A stretch of 30,281 bases of DNA. Origin: JABMRP01 sp964444795 (GTDB taxonomy: Bacteria; Planctomycetota; Planctomycetia; Pirellulales; Thermoguttaceae). How positions within the stretch are numbered: the first letter of the stretch is position 1; each line of letters opens with the position of its first letter. Below the pieces are notes generated by a model. It was given only the letters and a program-made list of their open reading frames with translations. It ran no database searches and was not told the DNA's origin. This document shows positions 24,972-30,281 of the stretch, in pieces. Location: contig CAYUIQ010000089.1 of assembly GCA_964444795.1 (NCBI GenBank), positions 1 through 30,281 on the forward strand, written 5' to 3'. Position numbers and translations under genes: made by a program.

Positions 24972-25973
24972 ATGAAGAATCCGCAAGTCAAACCAAGCGT
25001 AAAGCGTCGCATCGACAAGTCGGTTGGCCGGCTGCTTGCGGATTTACGTGGATTGGAGCCTCCCCTTGATCTAGCGCAAGTTCGTAACAAGCTGAAACTC
25101 GACCTGCACTACTACAGTGGCAAAGATCCAAGCCATTTTCGCCAGTTCGTGCATACGATGAAGGTCGCCGGACGAGAGCGTCTTCCTGGCAAGAAGCAAT
25201 TGAGTTGGATCGTCAACAAGCTCGGACTCAAGGGATTCCTCTTTTGGGAATCCGACGAGATTCACATCGACTCGGACCTTCACCAGATCAAGTACCGCTG
25301 GGCGGAAAGCCACGAGATCTGCCACAAGTTATGTGAATGGCACAAGCACTATCTGCTCGGCGACTCCAAAACGGAACTCAGCCCAGCATGCCACGCCAAG
25401 ATCGAAGCTGACGCCAACTATGCGTCGGGTCAGCTGTTGTTTATGCAAGAGCGATTCGTGGAAGAGCTGATGGGTGGGCCTCTGTCCATCGCCTCCCTTC
25501 TGGAACACTCGGAGACGTTTAAAAACTCGAAGGCGACGACTCTTTGGCGAATGGTCGAGGAGTTCCGGGGATCGCAGGCAGTGGTTGGTATCGTTAGTGG
25601 CCACCCCCATCATCCAGCGGATGATTTCGCCCCGCTTGATCCTTGTCGATATGTCATTCAATCGGACAACTTCCGATCGAAGTTCTCGAATATCACCGAG
25701 GTTCAACTATTCGGCTCACTGAAGGCGTATTGTGGCTACCAAAGAGGTGGAGCTTTGGGCACGAGCATAATCGAATTGCTCGACGACAGTGGGGGGCGCT
25801 GCGAATTCGCCTTCGAGAGCTTCTGCTTTAAGTTCAGAGACAAATCAAAGCCGGGGATGCCGATGGGCTATCAAGTTCTCACGCTCGGCGTCGAGAAGCG
25901 TCGGATTACGACTGTCGTGTCGCCCGGACAAGTGGAAGCAGTTCGAAATGGCTCGCGAGCAACTCTTGGCTGA
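24972..25973 (+). CDS. ImmA/IrrE-family metallopeptidase
   Basis: This 333-aa zinc peptidase of the COG2856 type has its HExxH motif at 114-118 (SHEICH) and a third ligand at E145 in IEADANYASGQLLF, the spacing expected for the family. The N-terminal roughly 100 residues (LADLRGLEPPLDLAQVRNKL, SHFRQFVHTMKVAGRE) form the usual alpha/beta lead-in. Residues 200-333 form an extra C-terminal domain that I cannot name. GGAGTG lies before the ATG. With the XRE gene it forms a two-gene unit, probably a regulatory or toxin-antitoxin-like pair carried by mobile DNA. It probably acts by cleaving the partner repressor; other substrates are possible. Confidence 0.85.
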   Translation: MKNPQVKPSVKRRIDKSVGRLLADLRGLEPPLDLAQVRNKLKLDLHYYSGKDPSHFRQFVHTMKVAGRERLPGKKQLSWIVNKLGLKGFLFWESDEIHIDSDLHQIKYRWAESHEICHKLCEWHKHYLLGDSKTELSPACHAKIEADANYASGQLLFMQERFVEELMGGPLSIASLLEHSETFKNSKATTLWRMVEEFRGSQAVVGIVSGHPHHPADDFAPLDPCRYVIQSDNFRSKFSNITEVQLFGSLKAYCGYQRGGALGTSIIELLDDSGGRCEFAFESFCFKFRDKSKPGMPMGYQVLTLGVEKRRITTVVSPGQVEAVRNGSRATLG

Positions 25974-26254
25974 CTGTGTACACGTTCGCCTCCGAACGCT
26001 CCGTTTCAGTACTGTGGAAGGCCCAGCGACAGCATTGCCATATTGAACGCCAATAAGCACTAAGGTCGAACCGTCCTGAGGCACGGCCGTCGAGGTTGAC
26101 AACCTGCCTCGGTCACATCGACCGATGCATCCAAGCATTCCTCTGCTAGCTAGCTGCGTCGGCATGCATGACTGACGCGGGAGACAGCGATTTACATGTG
26201 CAGTCGGCGGGGCACGCCAATACACTTGACGCACACCCGTTCCCGGTTCGACAC

Positions 26255-26410
26255 GGGTTCCTCCCGGAGTCCAGGGCCAACCGGGTTGTTAACCCAAAGC
26301 GAATTGTCAATCAGAGAGCGCGAGAGTTCGGGCAGAAGATCCCGGCATCCGGAAGGAACCCGTAAGGTTCCTTCCGGACGCCGATTTGTCTCTCTCGAAA
26401 CAGAGAGCGC
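26255..26410 (+). repeat. Direct repeat A at the left border of the recombinase block
   Basis: Aligned to 29959-30115. The first 68 bp align without gaps at roughly 80% (shared landmarks GTTAACCCAA and CAGAGAGCGCGAGAGTT). The middle is conserved as a hairpin rather than as sequence. The end is shared again (CGAAACAGAGAGCGC). Confidence 0.8.
26348..26378. repeat. Perfect 13-bp hairpin within repeat A
   Basis: TCCGGAAGGAACC and GGTTCCTTCCGGA flank the loop CGTAA. No T tract follows. The matching place in repeat B has an AACC-GTAGT-GGTT hairpin on a longer stem with different sequence. A second small hairpin, CTCTCT-CGAAAC-AGAGAG, follows at about 26390-26407. Confidence 0.8.
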
Positions 26411-26594
26411 GGCAGGACCGTCAGAAGACGCGAAAACCCCGCAATTCGCGGCAAGAAACGCGAAAACTCCGCGGTTCACTTCCACGGGGTTCAGCGTTAA
26501 CCCAATGGCCGCCCGGTTCCGCGACCAGGATTTTAGCTCAAAATCGGTCTGACTGGTCAGGAACACAGTTGTTAACGAGCCGATTCCCCAACCC

Positions 26595-27884
26595 CTATTT
26601 TTCTCGGACCAATATGTCAGCTATCCCAGGATCGAACGTGATCCGTACGTCCGCTTTCGTGCGGTGTAGTTCGACCCGCTCGACGATTCTCGCCAGCAGA
26701 CGGCGCCGTGCGATGGGATTCAGGGACTTCCAGGTCTCCACGAAGGTGCCCGCACGTGCATTCGGCCTCCCGGCGCTTGCCAGCACTTCAGCCCAGGTCG
26801 ACTCCTCCTCGAGCAGGTCAATAACGCTTTGCTCCAGATCCCAAGCCCGGTAGGACGTTCGTTTGCACGGAGGGCGACCACCTGCGGTGGAACGGCAGCG
26901 GTAGTAGCCGAGGATCAGCTTTCCATTCGGGCTGCCGCGAGTATCCATGTAGGTGGCCAGCGGCCGTTTGCACTTCGGGCAAATCACCTTGCCGCGGAGT
27001 GCAAACTCGCGCCGGTCCCGCGAGCCGTTCGCCGTGGTCCGGCGTTCGGCAAGCCGATCTTGCACTGCCTGAAACACGTCTTCATTCACGATCGGCGTGT
27101 GGCAACCCGGCCGCGTCGACTTGCCGTCGGCGAACTGGCCAAGATAGACCGGATTGTGCAGCAGCGAGACGACTTGGCGTGGCGTCCATTTCCCACCGCC
27201 GCGGACCTGGCCGGAGCGTTTGGCCGTCCACTGCTTGGTCCGCCAGCCCAAATGGTTGATTCGTTTCGCAATCTCTGCCGGAGTCTGGCCGTTGGCGGCA
27301 CGCTTGAAGACGGCCCGCACGCGACGAGCTTCTGCCCGATTGGGGACAAGCTGCTTTGTCCTTTCATGGGCATCGTAGCCAAACGGGGCCGGGCCGGCCA
27401 AACGTCGCCCCTGATTCTTGAGGTAAGCGCGCGATTCTGCAATGCGTGTGGCAATCATGTCTCGCTCGAACTCGGCAAAGGCGGCAAGGACGTGCTTAAG
27501 GAAGCGGTCCTGCGGCCCGGAAGTCAAGTCCGGCTGATGGACAAATCGCAACTCGACGCCAGCCCTCTCGAATTCGTCAAGAATAACCACGGCATCACGC
27601 ATGTTTCGGGTAACGCGGTCGAGCGCCACGGCGTAAACCCGGTCAATGCTGCCGAGGTCGATCACCTTGCGGAGCTTGCGCATCCCGGGGCGATCCAAGT
27701 TGGCACCGGAGTGCCCCAGGTCATCAAACCGCTGTTGGCACCAAAGTAGCCCCGGGTCGGCCAAGGCTTTGACGAAGTCCCGGCATACCATGAACTGCGC
27801 GTCGCAGGACGAGAAGTCGTCGGGGCCATCCACGGACTGGCGGGTGTAGACGGCGTAGCGAATTGGTCGAGGTCGGGATTTCAT
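26595..27884 (-). CDS. Large serine recombinase
   Basis: This 429-aa enzyme is a site-specific recombinase of the resolvase/invertase large serine class. The catalytic domain (about 8-150) has nucleophile S17 in VYTRQSVD, the SCDAQ string and the (D)R-x2-R-like region ALDRVTRNMRD. The Recombinase domain (about 160-280) contains GRRLAGPAPFGYDA, TPAEIAKRIN and WTPRQVVSLLHNPVYLGQ. A zinc ribbon follows: CPKCKRPLATYM, then YYRCRSTAGGRPPC. The C-terminus is short, without an obvious coiled coil. ATG at 27884 places the catalytic strand at the N-terminus; an in-frame ATG at 28010 lies inside the upstream gene. It is 19 bp after that gene and the last of a four-gene minus-strand run bounded by direct repeats A and B, which are candidate substrates. 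Confidence 0.93.
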   Translation of the reverse strand: MKSRPRPIRYAVYTRQSVDGPDDFSSCDAQFMVCRDFVKALADPGLLWCQQRFDDLGHSGANLDRPGMRKLRKVIDLGSIDRVYAVALDRVTRNMRDAVVILDEFERAGVELRFVHQPDLTSGPQDRFLKHVLAAFAEFERDMIATRIAESRAYLKNQGRRLAGPAPFGYDAHERTKQLVPNRAEARRVRAVFKRAANGQTPAEIAKRINHLGWRTKQWTAKRSGQVRGGGKWTPRQVVSLLHNPVYLGQFADGKSTRPGCHTPIVNEDVFQAVQDRLAERRTTANGSRDRREFALRGKVICPKCKRPLATYMDTRGSPNGKLILGYYRCRSTAGGRPPCKRTSYRAWDLEQSVIDLLEEESTWAEVLASAGRPNARAGTFVETWKSLNPIARRRLLARIVERVELHRTKADVRITFDPGIADILVREK

Positions 27885-27903
27885 CAGGCATCTATTGACA
27901 GCT

Positions 27904-29250
27904 TCAATGCCAATCGTGGTATCGTCCTTCAACGTCGTAGCCAAGTCCTTCCAGAACTCGACAGATCTCGGGCCACGCGTGCCAATACGATTCACCGTCA
28001 AGCTTGGCAAGGTCGTTCTTCTCGACTGCGTGGAGTTCGTCCGTATTGGCTACCCCCAGTTGCTGCACTACTGGCCGCGTCTCCCGCGTAAGATCGAGTT
28101 CATCGACGGGGGTGGTTCTTGGTGGCTCAACGTACTCCGGCCGGGACGGGGTAGGCGTCAGGGGGTCGATCGAGTCGGCGTACCAGTCAGCCCAGTCCAG
28201 CCATTCTGCAAAGGCTTCGGGATCGGTGGGAGCCAGTACGTTCGAGTCGATCTGGTGACGGAGTGCGTCCAGGTAGGCGCGGATCTCCTGGGCATTCCTC
28301 CATGCAGACACGTGCTCTGATAAGCCGGTGCGTCTTTGCTCCTCAAGTTGCATTCGCTTCTTCTTTGCTTCGCGAACTTCGCGTACCCGCGCCCGTTGCC
28401 GGTCTTCGCACTCACGATCCAAGCGACTTAGCCGATTCGAATCGAGGATTGCTATCAGTCCATCGATGAACGAGGCGAGCAGGTTCTCAACACGTTGGCG
28501 CTTGCCGTCTGCCCATCGCTGTCGCCCGCAACCCCAGCCGCCGTCGGTGACCTGAAGCACCAGTTTGCCAGTCGGCCTGTACTTCCAATCTCGATATGCC
28601 CAGCGCCGGCTGGCCTCCTTTCCTGTCGAGTATCTCTCTGTTTCCTCGAATAGCTCGATCGAGACGTGATCGTCGTGGAACTCGACGGTTGTCACAGGCT
28701 CGCGATTCACACTCAATCCCCCGACTGAGAGCTTCCCGCCCATCCGTTCCCATTCCTTGAGGAACGTGTCGTAGACCCTCAGGGCACGGCCAAGGGATTT
28801 CGACGACACGCAGATGTCCAAGCAGGTTCTGCGGTCTGGATGATGACGGCCGTCATCTCCTCGCTTTGCAGCCCGCAAGTACTTCCGTGTGGAGAGGATT
28901 AACGGATGCGGTGCGACGAGCGTCTCAGGAACTGCAATCGCCGGTCGTTTCGGGCGAGGGTCACGGCTCTTATCCTCTTGGCCGAAAAAGGCATTGCGAA
29001 AGATCCGGACTTCCTCGAGAGCCTCGTTGTCAAGCGGTGGCAAGGAGACCCGCCCAACACTTCTTCCGTGCGCAAGTTTCGCCCAATAGCCGCGAGGTGG
29101 ACGCGGGATTTCGTGACGTTTGCAGATCTTCGCAAGACCGACATCGGAAACGCCAAACTCAGTGGACAGCTTCGAGGCTGGCGTTTGCCATATCTTGTCA
29201 TACAACTCTTGACGGCTGAGGATCGTCACATTGGATTTGCCGTCTTCCAT
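27904..29250 (-). CDS. Unknown 448-aa protein with helix-turn-helix-like N-terminus
   Basis: I do not recognise a named family. The N-terminus reads SRQELYDKIWQTPASKLSTE, then FGVSDVGLAKICKRHEIPRP and PRGYWAKL. This is a helix-turn-helix-like stretch (E-L-Y-x2-(V/I)-W, G-V-S-D-x2-L-x-K-x-C, I-P-x-P-P-x-G-Y-W) that I recall in many uncharacterised genes on mobile elements. Residues about 110-250 are mixed alpha/beta with many Trp and Tyr. A highly charged helix (about 265-300, RQRARVREVREAKKKRMQLE) suggests a coiled coil. The rest (DWADWYADSIDPL) is acidic and aromatic. It lies between the HEPN toxin gene (24 bp upstream) and the serine recombinase (19 bp downstream), on the same strand, so it is probably co-transcribed. 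DNA binding is inferred only from the N-terminus. Confidence 0.85.
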   Translation of the reverse strand: MEDGKSNVTILSRQELYDKIWQTPASKLSTEFGVSDVGLAKICKRHEIPRPPRGYWAKLAHGRSVGRVSLPPLDNEALEEVRIFRNAFFGQEDKSRDPRPKRPAIAVPETLVAPHPLILSTRKYLRAAKRGDDGRHHPDRRTCLDICVSSKSLGRALRVYDTFLKEWERMGGKLSVGGLSVNREPVTTVEFHDDHVSIELFEETERYSTGKEASRRWAYRDWKYRPTGKLVLQVTDGGWGCGRQRWADGKRQRVENLLASFIDGLIAILDSNRLSRLDRECEDRQRARVREVREAKKKRMQLEEQRRTGLSEHVSAWRNAQEIRAYLDALRHQIDSNVLAPTDPEAFAEWLDWADWYADSIDPLTPTPSRPEYVEPPRTTPVDELDLTRETRPVVQQLGVANTDELHAVEKNDLAKLDGESYWHAWPEICRVLEGLGYDVEGRYHDWH

Positions 29251-29274
29251 TGCCTGAGAGCCCCCGCCTTCAAC

Positions 29275-29655
29275 CTAATGCGGCGATTCCTCGCTTGCCG
29301 TGTCCTCATCCGGTGGCGGCGGCACGAGCCGTTCCAATCGCTGAATCAACTCGGGGATATTCGCCGTGGCTACACGCCACACGCGCTCGTGTTTGATCTC
29401 GCCGTAGTCGTGGGCGAGGACATGTCGCTGCGCTTGGATCGGCTGCCAGGGGATGTCGGCGTGGTCCGATTGGAACTCGGCAGAAACGTGCCGCGCTGCT
29501 TCGCCAATGATCTCCACCTGCCGTTCCACGGCACTGCGGAGCATCAAATCGCCGAGGTAGTCCGCGACAGTGCGGCCCTGGACAAATGACTCGACAGCGC
29601 GCGCTGCCGTGAGCATGTCCCAAAGGTAGGCGACGTCATGCTTCTCGGCCGTCAT
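29275..29655 (-). CDS. hepT: HEPN-domain toxin (HepT-like, DUF86)
   Basis: This 126-aa all-helical protein of the DUF86/HepT family is the toxin of a HEPN-MNT pair and probably an RNase. The R-x4-H catalytic motif is R77-H-V-L-A-H82, followed by Y84 (RHVLAHDYGEI), which matches the R-x4-H-x-Y consensus; the tyrosine is the residue modified by MntA in studied systems. The N-terminal helix LWDMLTAARAVESFVQGRTV and the conserved E-I-I-G-E-A-A string are also present. Its ATG lies inside the last codons of the antitoxin gene (20-bp overlap), so translation is coupled and antitoxin is made first. The proline/acidic tail (PPPPDEDTASEE) is unusual but outside the fold. Confidence 0.92.
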   Translation of the reverse strand: MTAEKHDVAYLWDMLTAARAVESFVQGRTVADYLGDLMLRSAVERQVEIIGEAARHVSAEFQSDHADIPWQPIQAQRHVLAHDYGEIKHERVWRVATANIPELIQRLERLVPPPPDEDTASEESPH

Positions 29656-29953
29656 AGATGACCTTCCTGGTTTTCAAGATCCTATGACGGCGAAACGGAT
29701 TCCGCAACCCTTCGCGTTCAACCAAGTCAACCGGACGGCCCACAAGCGCGGACAACTCGTCGCGCATTGTGGTGAAGTCCCAGAGACTCCACGGCGCGTC
29801 GTCACGAAACGAAACCAAGATGTCGACGTCGCTCTCTGGACCGAAGTCGTCGCGGATCGCCGAGCCAAACAATGACAACTCTCGGACTTTCCACTTGCGG
29901 CAGAGAGCCTTAAGGAGATCAGAGGGAATCTCGACGGCTGCTGTTGTGCCCAT
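29636..29953 (-). CDS. mntA: MNT nucleotidyltransferase antitoxin (MntA-like)
   Basis: This 105-aa minimal nucleotidyltransferase has the metal/nucleotide motif G30-S31-x10-D42-x-D44 (FGSAIRDDFGPESDVDILV), followed by LVGRPVDLVEREGLRNP, typical of antitoxins in HEPN-MNT pairs. Such proteins transfer AMP to the toxin's active-site tyrosine in the studied examples (established for some members, inferred here). The start at 29953 has only a weak AGG close to ATG. On the minus strand its upstream region is repeat B (29959-30115), so the repeat's hairpins lie in its promoter/leader region and could affect expression. It is the first gene of the four-gene minus-strand run. Confidence 0.92.
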   Translation of the reverse strand: MGTTAAVEIPSDLLKALCRKWKVRELSLFGSAIRDDFGPESDVDILVSFRDDAPWSLWDFTTMRDELSALVGRPVDLVEREGLRNPFRRHRILKTRKVIYDGREA

Positions 29954-29958
29954 CCTGA

Positions 29959-30115
29959 GGGTTCCCTTCGGGGTCCAAGGCCAACCGGTCTGTTAACCCA
30001 ACGCCCCTTCTCAAACAGAGAGCGCGAGAGTTTCGGCCCGTTTGTCTTGGGGTGCGACCGCAACCGTAGTGGTTCCTCTCGGACCCCAATTACTCTCTGC
30101 CGAAACAGAGAGCGC
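29959..30115 (+). repeat. Direct repeat B at the right border of the recombinase block
   Basis: Copy of repeat A in the same orientation. Landmarks are GGGTTCCC at 29959, CTGTTAACCC (29990-29999), CAGAGAGCGCGAGAGTT, a stem TTGGGGT..ACCCCAA enclosing AACC-GTAGT-GGTT, then CTCTCTG-CCGAAA-CAGAGAG and GCGC. It lies directly upstream of the antitoxin gene. Confidence 0.8.
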
Positions 30116-30168
30116 CGCGGAGCCATCGCAATCGACGCAAGTCTTTACGTACACGACGATTGAACGAA

Positions 30169-30203
30169 AACGCCCGGCGGCCGGAGTCTCGGCGTCGGGC
30201 GTT
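30169..30203 (-). terminator. Probable terminator of the tRNA-Asn transcript
   Basis: On the minus strand, AACGCCCG and CGGGCGTT form an 8-bp stem with further GC pairing inside, followed by TTTTCGTT, about 40 bp downstream of the tRNA 3' end. This is the best rho-independent terminator candidate in the window. Confidence 0.65.
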
Positions 30204-30241
30204 AACTAGTTGGCCGTTTTGGTTCGCTAATAGAGGGAAAG

Positions 30242-30281
30242 CTCCCCGACGAGGACTCGAACCTCGGACAAAGCGGTTAAC
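30242..30281 (-). tRNA. tRNA-Asn (GTT), 3' part, cut by the window edge
   Basis: Read on the minus strand, the visible part starts at the anticodon GTT and gives loop GTTAAC. It continues through the variable region, a T arm CGAGG-TTCGAGT-CCTCG, acceptor strand TCGGGGA and discriminator G. The CCA end is not encoded (the DNA continues CTTT). Order and spacing match bacterial tRNA-Asn (E. coli: GTTAATCCG..GGTTCGAGTCC). The 5' half lies outside the window. The accessory island lies on its 3' side. Confidence 0.88.

Larger units (their letters stand above)
25974..26594. other. Repeat-rich non-coding boundary
   Basis: This stretch lies between two convergent genes. No coding frame is supported. 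It holds direct-repeat copy A (26255-26410), a 13-bp perfect hairpin (26348-26378) and three GTTAAC sites (26288, 26496, 26571). The part 26420-26580 is rich in short CGCGAAAAC-type direct and inverted repeats and weakly resembles 30130-30215. Confidence 0.6.

Noticed and set aside
26190..26570. Small frames of 118-155 aa in the repeat-rich boundary
   Set aside because: They translate hairpins and repeats, have no ribosome site and show unnatural composition.
20356..30210. GTTAAC sites as integron attC sites
   Set aside because: attC ends follow GTTRRRY and RYYYAAC; GTTAACC breaks the pattern at one position, spacing is variable, and no tyrosine integron integrase is present.
1..30281. CRISPR array
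   Set aside because: No regularly spaced identical short repeats are present anywhere; the repeats seen are long, few and irregular.

Overview
The window looks like chromosomal DNA of a Planctomycetota bacterium, probably a Pirellulales relative. I infer this from the GC-rich coding style, the large secreted FAD and carboxypeptidase-regulatory-like proteins, the planctomycete-style transposase remnant and the palindromic repeats. This rests on recognition, not on a search.

Layout. (1) 1-3752: a + strand sugar or polyol catabolic cluster. It holds a ribulose-phosphate-3-epimerase-type enzyme cut by the window edge, two zinc medium-chain dehydrogenases and a class II aldolase. A REP-like palindrome (1866-1924) splits it. 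(2) 3753-5164: a small lipoprotein or ribbon-helix-helix-like gene between two 66-bp direct repeats. (3) 5165-9707: a secreted protein with a duplicated domain, then an RND (HAE1-type) efflux pump subunit without visible partners. (4) 9736-13273, minus strand: a large exported HExxH metallopeptidase-like protein and a NarL/LuxR-type response regulator. (5) 13910-20107, + strand: an NtrC-type sigma-54 activator, a hemerythrin-like protein and a 1159-aa exported protein with two FAD domains.

(6) 20108-30240 is an accessory island beside a tRNA-Asn gene cut by the right edge. It falls into three blocks. Block 1 is a roughly 1.1-kb cassette bounded by 163-bp inverted repeats (93% identical) around two unknown small genes. 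Block 2 is a damaged type I restriction locus: hsdR has lost its motor, hsdS has lost its first target-recognition domain, and no hsdM is present. An intact abortive-infection-like gene sits between hsdS and hsdR, and a HTH/ImmA-type pair follows. Block 3 is a minus-strand run of four genes (MNT antitoxin, HEPN toxin, an unknown 448-aa protein, a large serine recombinase) bounded by about 157-bp imperfect direct repeats.

The block boundaries share one short-repeat vocabulary, GTTAAC(CC) plus AGAGAGCGC, arranged with hairpins. This repeat family, and the recombinase/HEPN-MNT unit it brackets, is the most interesting unexplained structure. It may mark recombination sites of modular defence cassettes, but the sequence alone does not prove that.
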